Shown in pieces: positions 57,307-64,000 of a stretch of 64,000 nucleotides of DNA; the stretch's first letter is position 1; each line of letters starts with the position of its first letter. A program made the translations under genes and the position numbers. Source of the stretch: Polynucleobacter sp. CS-Odin-A6 (GTDB taxonomy: Bacteria; Pseudomonadota; Gammaproteobacteria; Burkholderiales; Burkholderiaceae); assembly GCF_018882095.1 (NCBI RefSeq), contig NZ_JACVPD010000002.1, positions 62,001 to 126,000 of the forward strand, read 5' to 3'. Under the pieces are notes generated by a model. It was not told the DNA's origin. It searched no databases and worked only from the letters and a program-made list of their open reading frames with translations.

Positions 57307-57654
57307 ACTACTAATGTGATAAAAAAAAAGTTGCAAAAAAGCTTGCTAAAAAAAGATTAAATTTAATGAGCTGCGACTGGGTAGTTTTGAGCATGAAAAA
57401 TAAGAAAAATATACTGAAGTGGCTTTTGATAAACAATTGACACTACTTGCTTAAGCCAAAGAAATCAACAACAATCGACTCTTATTTATAGAGTGGATTT
57501 TTATTACTTATATAAAAATTAATATGATTACTGGAGTGATGATGCGAATAATGAGAGGGCTTGAGAGATCGCTATTGGCCGAAAGTAGCCCTTCAATAAA
57601 TGAGTTTTATCTTGCTTCTCTGTATTAGATTAAGTTTGTCAGCATCTAATCCCA

Positions 57655-57700
57655 CCTTTTATTCCGTCGGTTGCGAATTTGAATCTCGCCCGATCCACTA
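57655..57700 (+). repeat. Decayed tRNA-Lys 3' half (putative attachment-site scar)
   Basis: These 46 bases align without gaps to 49990-50035 of tRNA-Lys with eight differences, mostly transitions, and share a 13-base identical run GAATCTCGCCCGA. The sequence before it does not resemble the 5' half of the tRNA. The rest of the 57307-57902 intergenic region shows A/T-rich DNA upstream of the autotransporter and no gene. Confidence 0.8.
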
Positions 57701-57708
57701 GTAATGCA

Positions 57709-57740
57709 AAAGCCATCTCAGGGTGGCTTTTTCTTTTTTT
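57709..57740 (+). terminator. Terminator behind the tRNA scar
   Basis: AAAGCCA (57709-57715) pairs with TGGCTTT (57724-57730), followed by TTCTTTTTTT. It probably served the original tRNA-Lys before the island separated it from its 3' flank. Confidence 0.8.
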
Positions 57741-57902
57741 AACTCACCTGCAAAATAAATATCTTCGTATGTGGTGCTTTTTAAGCGCAATAGTCTTTAA
57801 ACCTAGGGCTTTTACTTATCAAATGATTACTATCAGACAGCCGCCAATATTGCTATCCCTATATTGATCTGATAAATTGAGTCTACTAATAAGGGGGCTT
57901 CC

Positions 57903-58883
57903 ATGCGCTTTAAAAAGAGTTTAAAAATATTTGCCAGCATTCTATTTGGCTTTACTGCCTTTATTTCATTAAGCAATGCCGCAGATGTATTTCCTTCTAA
58001 GCCTCTCAAACTGATTGTCACAGCAGCTCCCGGAGGAACTACGGATATTGCATCTCGCGCTATTGCTGATCAGCTCGGAAGAGAATTGGGTCAATCCGTG
58101 TTGGTAGAAAATAAAGCGGGAGCAGCCGGAATTATTGCCCTGCAAGCATTGTTAGCAACTCCAGCAGATGGCTACACCATGGCAATGGGCAATATTGGTA
58201 CCAATGCGATTAACTACGCTTTGTACAAAAGCTTGCCATACAAAATAGAAGACATGAGGGCCATTAGCGTGGCGTTGGCAACCCCGAATGTGATGGTAGT
58301 AAACCCTGCCGTCCCCGCCAAGACTGTGGCTGAGTTCGTAGCATTGGCTAAAGCAAATCCAGGTAAATATTCATTTGCATCCTCGGGTAGAGGACAGTCT
58401 ATTCACATGTCAGGCGAGTTATTTAAAAATATGTCTGGGGCGGATATTGTGCATGTACCTTACAAAGGCGCAGGCCCTGCCCTCATTGATCTCTTGTCTG
58501 GGCAAGTAACGATGATGGTTGATAATTTACCTAGCTCCATGGAGCATATTCGGAGCGGCAAACTTCGCGCCTTAGCAGTGACTAGCAAAACCCGTAGTCC
58601 CGATTTGCCAGATGTGCCCACGATGCAAGAAGCTGGCTATCCCAACTTTGAAGTGATTGCTTGGTTTGGGCTGTTTGTACCAGCGAAGACTCCTCAGCCC
58701 GTAGTGGATAAAATTTATGCTGCTCTGAAGAAGGTGCTCAATTCGCCTGAAATCAAGGCGAGATGGAAAGATTTGGGTGGCACAGTGATTGGCGACACTC
58801 CCGCTAATACGGATCTTTTTGTCGCAGCTGAAAAGAAAAAGTGGGAAGAGGTCGCAACACAGGCAAAGATCCCACGCGAGTAA
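57903..58883 (+). CDS. Bug-type (TctC) substrate-binding protein
   Basis: A 326-residue periplasmic protein with a signal peptide (about residues 1-28, ending SNAAD) and the TctC signatures FPSKPLKLIVTAAPGGTTDIASRAIA, VPYKGAGPALIDLLSGQVTMMVDNLPSS and a C-terminal KWEEVATQAKIP. The start has AAGGGGG 6 bases upstream. No TctA/TctB lies nearby. It converges with BKACE and nitrilase genes, so its ligand could be a related organic acid, but nothing in the sequence fixes it. Confidence 0.9.
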   Translation: MRFKKSLKIFASILFGFTAFISLSNAADVFPSKPLKLIVTAAPGGTTDIASRAIADQLGRELGQSVLVENKAGAAGIIALQALLATPADGYTMAMGNIGTNAINYALYKSLPYKIEDMRAISVALATPNVMVVNPAVPAKTVAEFVALAKANPGKYSFASSGRGQSIHMSGELFKNMSGADIVHVPYKGAGPALIDLLSGQVTMMVDNLPSSMEHIRSGKLRALAVTSKTRSPDLPDVPTMQEAGYPNFEVIAWFGLFVPAKTPQPVVDKIYAALKKVLNSPEIKARWKDLGGTVIGDTPANTDLFVAAEKKKWEEVATQAKIPRE

Positions 58884-58899
58884 ATTACCGATTCATTTA

Positions 58900-59778
58900 C
58901 TACGCAGGTCTTAAGCCTAGCATCTCACGTGCCTCAAGGGAGGTGGCTAACTCCCCGCCCATGCTTTCGATTAAGGCTTTTGCTTTGAGAACCAACTCAG
59001 CATTGGTTTTACAAAGCACACCTTTGCTGAGATAAATATTGTCTTCCATGCCAACGCGCACATGGCCGCCATATAACCAAGCTTGAGCAACTATTGGATA
59101 CTCTGCACGACTAATACCAAAGGCGGCCCAATTGGCGCCCTGAGGCAGTTGGTCACGCATATATAACAAAGTAGCTGGGTCAGTATTTAAGCCATACTTC
59201 ACGCCCATCACAAAAGTGAAAAGCCCTGGACCGTCTAGTGTTCCGTCCTGAAATAGATCTTTTGCCAGATTAAGGTCGCCAGTATCGAAGATCTCTAATT
59301 CAGGCATCACTCCCGAATCCCGAATCACTTTAGCCATTTTGCGAACGTTAGATGGCGTGTTCATCACCACATCGGCACCGGAGTTCATAGTGTTTAAATC
59401 TAATGAACAAATATCCGGCTTTAGCTGGGCAACATGCTCCACCCTTTTGAGTGGATGACATAAAGTCGTTCCTGGTGCAAATACTTTAGGATCATCTTCA
59501 CTCGGAATATACCGACCGCCAGGACCGGTAGTTAAGTTAATGATGAGTTCTTTATTTTTCGCCTTGATTAAACGAATCACTTCCGCATACAGGTCTAAAT
59601 CCATCGATGGCTTACCCGTTTTAGGATGGCGCACATGGATATGCACTACAGCTGCACCGGCCTCAGCAGCACCCAAGCAGGCTTCTGCAATTTGAACTGG
59701 GGTAATAGGCAAGTAGGGAGTCATCTCCGGCTTAGTGAGATTGCCTGTTACTGCACAAGTTAAGATTGTTTTATTCAT
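58900..59778 (-). CDS. BKACE-family beta-keto acid cleavage enzyme (DUF849)
   Basis: The 292-residue TIM-barrel enzyme has the zinc His pair in AAVVHIHVRHPKTG (about residues 44-57), INLTTGPGG, CSLDLNTMN and the C-terminal RVGMEDNIYLSKG. The founding member cleaves 3-keto-5-aminohexanoate with acetyl-CoA; other members use different beta-keto acids such as dehydrocarnitine. Substrate is unknown here. It lies 84 bases downstream of a nitrilase gene on the same strand. Confidence 0.9.
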   Translation of the reverse strand: MNKTILTCAVTGNLTKPEMTPYLPITPVQIAEACLGAAEAGAAVVHIHVRHPKTGKPSMDLDLYAEVIRLIKAKNKELIINLTTGPGGRYIPSEDDPKVFAPGTTLCHPLKRVEHVAQLKPDICSLDLNTMNSGADVVMNTPSNVRKMAKVIRDSGVMPELEIFDTGDLNLAKDLFQDGTLDGPGLFTFVMGVKYGLNTDPATLLYMRDQLPQGANWAAFGISRAEYPIVAQAWLYGGHVRVGMEDNIYLSKGVLCKTNAELVLKAKALIESMGGELATSLEAREMLGLRPA

Positions 59779-59862
59779 GATTTACCAAAGGAGAATGTGA
59801 ATCTATTCTATATTAAAGTGCTGAGGTGAGTAACTGAATGTGGATTCTAAGCCGAGGCCTTT

Positions 59863-60915
59863 TTAATGGCCTTTAGAGTCATGAGGCATGGATTGATCAC
59901 CTTGATCACCGGATGCTTCTCGATCCGAAGAATAGGCTGCGTCATTGATAAACGTAGCAGGCGTAACGCGGCGTCTATTAATCGTTAAGTCAAAAACATC
60001 AAAGCGATTGTAATAACCGACGATGTCGTGAAATTGCTTAGGCTCTACACAGTCGTTGAGATTAAAGGTGGCATAAGCAATGCCCTCTTCTTGTTGAAGC
60101 GTATCTCCAGTCTGCGCACCAGTAGGATCCAAGAACATCGTTGCCGCTCTGGGTGATTTTTCCAATACCTCCCTCGCATCTGCATCCGCATTTTTAGTTA
60201 GTGCGTCAAACATGACGCTGTCCATAAAGCCAGAGCACAAAACACCAAATGCCTTGTTCTCAAATGAGACACCGCCAGCTCGAATACGATTAGCGGCAAC
60301 ATTATCAAAGTTTTGACCACCCGGCTTACGAGTGGGCCAAATGGCTGGCCAAGCAGAGATATGAATTTGCTCGCCCTCTGCAGCTAGAGAATATCTGGCT
60401 AATGGATTCGTATTTTCACCACAGATCAGTGCGCCAATTTTTCCAATGCGGGTATTGGCTACTCTTAAACCAAAACCATCCCCTGGTGCCCAGACCAACT
60501 TTTCATAAAACGTGGGAACGAGCTTGCGGTGATGCACCAGGATTTTGCCGTCGTCTCCAATAATGACATTGGAATTCCAGATGCAGCCCACACTAATCGG
60601 TGTTGCCTCACTAAATCCCAAAGAGACAAAAATACCGTGGCGTTTGGCAGCTGCAGAGATGGAGGCTATTTCAGGACCATCGATCAGAATGCTGTTTTCA
60701 ACCATTCTCTTAAACCAGTCATGGTTATAAATCGGCGCCCATAATGCTGCCCATACTGGGAACCCTGGGACAAAGGATTCAGGAAAGACGATGAGCTCTG
60801 CACCATGCTTCGCAGCCTCTTCAATAATCGAGATCGCTTTTTTAGTAGTAGCGCCTTTATCCATATAGACAGGTGCTGCATGGGCTGCTGCTACTTTAAC
60901 TGTTGGATAACTCAT
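59863..60915 (-). CDS. Nitrilase (aliphatic nitrilase/cyanide-hydratase family)
   Basis: The 350-residue enzyme has the Glu-Lys-Cys triad in FPESFVPGFP (Glu about 48), HHRKLVPT (Lys about 130) and GALICGENTNPLARY (Cys about 164), with the branch-typical ISAWPAIWP following. It hydrolyses nitriles to acids and ammonia; the spiral-forming C-terminal part is present and a polar tail ends the protein. Nitrile substrate is not evident. With BKACE downstream it may form a short catabolic transcript. Confidence 0.92.
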   Translation of the reverse strand: MSYPTVKVAAAHAAPVYMDKGATTKKAISIIEEAAKHGAELIVFPESFVPGFPVWAALWAPIYNHDWFKRMVENSILIDGPEIASISAAAKRHGIFVSLGFSEATPISVGCIWNSNVIIGDDGKILVHHRKLVPTFYEKLVWAPGDGFGLRVANTRIGKIGALICGENTNPLARYSLAAEGEQIHISAWPAIWPTRKPGGQNFDNVAANRIRAGGVSFENKAFGVLCSGFMDSVMFDALTKNADADAREVLEKSPRAATMFLDPTGAQTGDTLQQEEGIAYATFNLNDCVEPKQFHDIVGYYNRFDVFDLTINRRRVTPATFINDAAYSSDREASGDQGDQSMPHDSKGH

Positions 60916-61043
60916 CTATGGCCTTTCTCTGTGCTCGCTGAGTGAGTCTATCAGAGCAATTCCACTCTGGCAATTTGCTGATCGGCATCGATAAAGACCG
61001 GACTAGCCAGTCAGTTGCAGCACCTTATGTACACATGCTAGGA

Positions 61044-61078
61044 GTTCGATAACGAACATACTTATGCCTTCATAAGTA
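61044..61078. promoter_or_regulatory. Two adjacent inverted repeats, operator-like
   Basis: GTTCG-ATAA-CGAAC (61044-61057) and TACTTATG-CCTT-CATAAGTA (61059-61078) are both perfect, with four-base centres, separated by one base. They lie between the nitrilase start and the broken outer-membrane gene. There is no T-tract, so paired operators are more likely than a terminator. Confidence 0.4.
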
Positions 61079-61144
61079 CTACATTGAAAGTGTGTTTTTA
61101 ACGATATGCGGACTCCGCAAAGAAGGGTATATGTGACTAGGGCT

Positions 61145-61573
61145 ATGAATAGACAGTGGGTCAAACTGATAGCCCTGCTTGCTCTCACTTTGTTCAGCAG
61201 TACTGGGTATACCGAAGAAACGTACCTTCAGATTAATGGGCTTAGCGTTCATTCCAAACCCGGAAATAATGGATTTAATCCTGGCCTCGGCCTTGAAAGA
61301 GCCATCTCTGAGAATTGGAATATCGCTGGAGGTTGGTATTACAACAGCGATTACCGTGGCAGTGCTTATGCTTATGCGCGCTACTCTTACTATCGCAAAG
61401 ATGGTTGGGACTTAGGTATTGGAGCCGGATGAATTACAGGTTATCATAACTGGGCAGTGATGCCGATGGTGTTTCCTGAGTTTTGTTATGAATGGGTATG
61501 TGCAATTGCCTTACCTCAACTGCAGTCAACTGGGTCATCCATACTGGCTGTGCATCTGCGCATTCCACTGTAA
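61145..61573 (+). pseudogene. Small outer-membrane beta-barrel-type protein, interrupted by TGA
   Basis: An ATG at 61145 starts a typical signal peptide (QWVKLIALLALTLFSSTGYT) and then TYLQINGLSVHSKPGNNGFNPGLGLE and alternating Gly/Tyr-rich strands (AGGWYYNSDYRG; YARYSYYRKDGWDLGIGAG). A TGA at 61430-61432 stops it, but the same frame continues ITGYHNWAVMPMVFPEFCYE and on to TAA at 61571. Both halves fit one barrel-like protein of about 142 residues, so a single GGA-to-TGA change probably inactivated it. A longer start at 61106 is less likely. Confidence 0.7.
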
Positions 61574-61604
61574 GGGATAGAAGCGATCTATTGCGGGAAC
61601 TTGA

Positions 61605-62093
61605 TTAAATTCTAGTGAGGGCTTTAATTGCCTCGATTTGGTCTGATGAACGACCAAACTCTTGTAATAAGCTTTCACGCTCACCGATTTCAAAATCATT
61701 AAATTCAAAGCCAGGAGCTACTGCACAACTGACTAAGCAAAAAGAGTTCTCATCGACTGGCTTGGCTGCAAACCAAGTATTAGCAGGAATAGTGACCTGA
61801 AAATGATTAGATTTCAATCCCAACTGAACTGTCTGGAGTAATTTACTTTCATCGAAAAAATAAATGATGACATCACATCCAATATGAAAATACCAGGCCT
61901 CATCCGATTTGATGCGATGCCAAGAGGAAAAGTCCTTACCTGAGAGAAGGTAATAGATGCTGGTTAAGGCGCTTTTATCAACCTGATCCAACTCTCGAAT
62001 GATGGTTTCTGATCGATGCATCTCTCTATAAAAACCGCCCTCTGGATGGGGCCGAAGATGGAGTGCATCGACAAGAGAATTCATTTCCTGCAT
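61605..62093 (-). CDS. Cupin-fold protein, DUF985 family
   Basis: The 162-residue protein has the DUF985 pattern LRPHPEGGFYREMHRSE, SIYYLLSGKDFSSWHRIKSDEAWYFHIG and LVSCAVAPGFEFNDFEIG, a single cupin barrel. Structures of homologues exist but no reaction is firmly assigned. Its neighbours give no clear pathway. Confidence 0.9.
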   Translation of the reverse strand: MQEMNSLVDALHLRPHPEGGFYREMHRSETIIRELDQVDKSALTSIYYLLSGKDFSSWHRIKSDEAWYFHIGCDVIIYFFDESKLLQTVQLGLKSNHFQVTIPANTWFAAKPVDENSFCLVSCAVAPGFEFNDFEIGERESLLQEFGRSSDQIEAIKALTRI

Positions 62094-62138
62094 TAGTGAT
62101 TTGCCTTAGGCTATTTGAACGACTTGATTTACTAAAGA

Positions 62139-62612
62139 CTATCCCAAGAATGAAAAGTGGGAATTTCCCTTGGAATCAAGGCCATGCTCTTTCATATAAG
62201 TTTCTAGAAAACTAATTTGGTTGGTTTGATCTTTAATGATGTCACCAACTAAATCACCAATAGAAATAACGCCAATCACTTGCTGCTGATTGACAACAGG
62301 CAAATGACGAACCTTCTTAGCCACCATGATGCTCATGCATTGCTCTGAGGAGTACTCTTCCCCCACAATGAGAGGATGCTCCGTCATGATGTCTGCCGCT
62401 AAAATGACATCAGGATCTTTCTTAGCTAAAGTCACCTTAATAGCGCAGTCCCCAAGAGAAATAATTCCCTTTAATTGATTCGCATCAATCACCAGAATTG
62501 ATCGAATACGATGCTCCTTCATAATCTCCAATGCCAAAGTAACTGCATCTGTAGACTTTACGGAAAATATTTGATGCTGTTTATTTTTTAAAATATCTTT
62601 TACTGTAGTCAT
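62139..62612 (-). CDS. CBS-domain pair protein
   Basis: A 157-residue cytosolic protein with two CBS motifs (about residues 10-62: ALEIMKEHRIRSILVIDANQLKGIISLGD; about 78-130: MSIMVAKKVRHLPVVNQQQVIGVISIGDLV) and a short helical tail. Stand-alone CBS pairs bind adenine nucleotides and signal energy state. The partner is unknown. The 271 bases on its 5' side (62613-62883) contain no recognised gene or motif. Confidence 0.88.
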   Translation of the reverse strand: MTTVKDILKNKQHQIFSVKSTDAVTLALEIMKEHRIRSILVIDANQLKGIISLGDCAIKVTLAKKDPDVILAADIMTEHPLIVGEEYSSEQCMSIMVAKKVRHLPVVNQQQVIGVISIGDLVGDIIKDQTNQISFLETYMKEHGLDSKGNSHFSFLG

Positions 62613-62883
62613 TTGCTACCTCAAATCATTGCGTTGATAGGTTAAATTTAAGTATAGTTGATCTGAGAATCTTTAAAGACGTGATGCTCTTGGGTCCAGG
62701 GAAGCAATAGCTGCCAATATCAATAGTTGAACAAGTGACCGTCATGAGTTGCCACAATGAATAATCCGGAGCATAGTCAGAAAATGGAAGTCTGAGTTAT
62801 GATTTCATCACATCTAAATAGGTTCTTTTGATATGCAAACAAAAAGCTGATGGCAAACAAGCTATTTTTCAAGAGATGATTAA

Positions 62884-63033
62884 ATGTCTAGAAATAAATT
62901 AGGATTATTCCCATTTGGCTTGACAGTACTGGGCTTTATTGTTTTCGTAAAAACAGGCTCTTTTCTACTTTTTTCTGTAGGAATAGTTTCTACCGCTGTA
63001 TTGGTGTTTTCAAAAAGCAAATTCATACAATAG
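62884..63033 (+). CDS. Small hydrophobic protein, 49 residues
   Basis: An ATG at 62884 with an AAGAG purine run 8 bases upstream opens a 49-residue frame with two hydrophobic stretches (FPFGLTVLGFIVFV; FLLFSVGIVSTAVLVF) and a basic end. Its stop TAG is followed at once by the ATG of the next small gene. No family is recognised. Predicted inner-membrane miniprotein. Confidence 0.5.
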   Translation: MSRNKLGLFPFGLTVLGFIVFVKTGSFLLFSVGIVSTAVLVFSKSKFIQ

Positions 63034-63219
63034 ATGACCGGCGAAAAAATAGAGCTGCTATTGGAATTTAGTGTGATTTTGATTTCACCAATAATCTATC
63101 ACTTCTATCTTCTGAAATATAAAAAAATTGCACGTGAGATTGTCTTCAAAGATATCAAGATTTATCTGTTTCTTTATGGACTCATTGCAATTGCTTGCTT
63201 ATTACTTTTCTTGAGATAA
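63034..63219 (+). CDS. Small membrane protein, 61 residues
   Basis: The frame starts directly behind the stop of the 49-residue gene (TAGATG), with no own Shine-Dalgarno, so translation would be coupled. Two hydrophobic segments (LLLEFSVILISPIIYHFYLL; LFLYGLIAIACLLLFL) flank a basic loop KYKKIAREIVFKDIK. No family is recognised. It converges with the alternative oxidase gene. Confidence 0.5.
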   Translation: MTGEKIELLLEFSVILISPIIYHFYLLKYKKIAREIVFKDIKIYLFLYGLIAIACLLLFLR

Positions 63220-63258
63220 ATCATCTGTCCGCAGTCATAGTGCATGTTGAGTTCAATA

Positions 63259-63858
63259 CTACTGATCGTATTCAGCCGCAAACTGATGATTAACATCACG
63301 ATGTTTAGCCTCGTCTTCTCGAACCGCAATCACGACATCGCGTAGTGTGGCATCTGCGGATAAATGCCAGTAATCAATCGCAATCTTGGGCGCAGCAATG
63401 TTGGGCAATGTTCCATTATCAATTTCTCGTAAATATTCTGTGTAGGAATACACGGCTTCTTCTTCAAAATATCCCACAATTCGGTGGGCTGTCCGTGGGA
63501 AAAAAATATAGATTACAAAGAACACATTCCAAAATATTAACTGAGCAAACAACACTAAAAAACGCTCGAAGGCATTTGGCTTAGCAATCTCGATAAATGT
63601 CATCAAGTGCATTCTTTCATTTTCTGCCTCAGCTAATAGAGTGCGAATCTTCGGGCCATAACCCGTTTTCATCTTTCGTAAGCTAGTCAAATGCGTCCAC
63701 ATACCAGCAACCATGCCAGGAACGCCAGCGACAGTTTCAAGAATAACTGCACGATGCCCATATCTTTTTTGAAAAAAAGTATCTGCGAAAAAACGCATAC
63801 TTTTGGTAAACAAAAGTGCGACTCTGTCTGAAAGGTTAATAGGTTGGTAGTGGCTCAT
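63259..63858 (-). CDS. aox: Alternative oxidase (cyanide-insensitive ubiquinol oxidase)
   Basis: The 199-residue di-iron carboxylate protein has all six iron ligands of AOX: Glu in [12 protein letters not shown], Glu and His in [11 protein letters not shown], Glu in [14 protein letters not shown], and Glu and His in [12 protein letters not shown]. Two hydrophobic helices lie at about residues 40-60 and 100-125. It would oxidise ubiquinol and reduce O2 to water without proton pumping, on the cytoplasmic face of the inner membrane. It lacks the N-terminal extension of plant enzymes, as expected in bacteria. Confidence 0.93.
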   Translation of the reverse strand: MSHYQPINLSDRVALLFTKSMRFFADTFFQKRYGHRAVILETVAGVPGMVAGMWTHLTSLRKMKTGYGPKIRTLLAEAENERMHLMTFIEIAKPNAFERFLVLFAQLIFWNVFFVIYIFFPRTAHRIVGYFEEEAVYSYTEYLREIDNGTLPNIAAPKIAIDYWHLSADATLRDVVIAVREDEAKHRDVNHQFAAEYDQ

Positions 63859-64000
63859 TTGATGCCCTTCTAATCGGACTTTAAATCTTACTCGCTTAGA
63901 AGGGTGTCTGCCTAACTCAGTGAAGCTTTACGATAGAATGGGTTCGACGATGAATTAAACGACTGATCGTATCGAGAAACACCTTTACCCATCCATGAAG

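Larger units (their letters stand above)
49960..57700. mobile_element. tRNA-Lys-bounded genomic island remnant
   Basis: The region between tRNA-Lys and a 46-base decayed copy of its 3' half (38 of 46 positions equal by hand alignment) has the form left by tRNA-targeted integration: intact tRNA at one end, displaced 3' end plus a terminator at the other. Cargo is a DUF433/DUF5615 toxin-antitoxin pair, an autotransporter relic, a PPIase and a giant autotransporter. No integrase, excisionase or transposase is seen, so it would be immobile. Single acquisition is inferred. Confidence 0.65.

Noticed and set aside
61430-61432. TGA considered as a selenocysteine codon.
   Set aside because: The position fits Gly in a Gly-rich strand, no SECIS-like hairpin is evident after it and the protein is not a redox type.

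Overview
The window looks like a chromosomal segment of a free-living freshwater betaproteobacterium, most likely Polynucleobacter (Burkholderiaceae). The reasons are the moderate GC, the gene orders (zapB-like/zapA/6S RNA; purD-hemF-nadD-rsfS-rlmH-maf-rng; pepA-holC-lgt back to back with lptFG) and a catabolic repertoire suited to small acids from photodegraded humic matter: oxalate, malonate, glycolate/glyoxylate. The organism call is inference from gene content; no rRNA is present.

Layout. 0.1-7 kb: an oxalate locus on the minus strand (oxalyl-CoA decarboxylase, two formyl-CoA transferases, a PAS protein and a stand-alone formyltransferase like the N-terminal domain of 10-formyl-THF dehydrogenase), with a Crp/Fnr regulator and an FNR-type box placed exactly as in a class II promoter. 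7-9.3 kb: a cobalamin riboswitch driving a BtuB-like receptor. 9.5-11 kb: coiled-coil protein, ZapA, 6S RNA, TauE-type exporter. 11-15 kb: malonate genes (MatB, Bug binding protein, malonyl-CoA decarboxylase). 15-29.5 kb: housekeeping genes (lgt, holC, pepA, lptFG, CysB-like regulator, tRNA-Leu, yebC, purD, hemF, nadD, rsfS, rlmH, maf, rng, galE). 29.5-34 kb: msbA and three LPS glycosyltransferases. 34-40 kb: dnaE, gluQ, rhlE. 40-46 kb: a glycolate/glyoxylate locus (GlcG-like, class V aminotransferase, GntR regulator with two matching operators, a giant FAD/Fe-S dehydrogenase) and AzlCD. 47-50 kb: queG, tsaE, amiC, tRNA-Lys.

50-57.7 kb is the least ordinary part. A tRNA-Lys gene and a decayed copy of its 3' half (57655-57700) bracket 7.7 kb carrying a DUF433/DUF5615 toxin-antitoxin pair, a periplasmic PPIase and a very large Gly-rich autotransporter, with no integrase left. 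Directly behind the PPIase stop codon, in the same frame, lies a 26-codon relic of the end of a second autotransporter barrel. The island therefore seems to have held at least two such adhesins and to have lost its mobility genes.

57.9-64 kb: a Bug binding protein, a BKACE enzyme, a nitrilase, an outer-membrane protein gene broken by one in-frame TGA, a DUF985 cupin, a CBS protein, two tiny coupled membrane proteins and a bacterial alternative oxidase.
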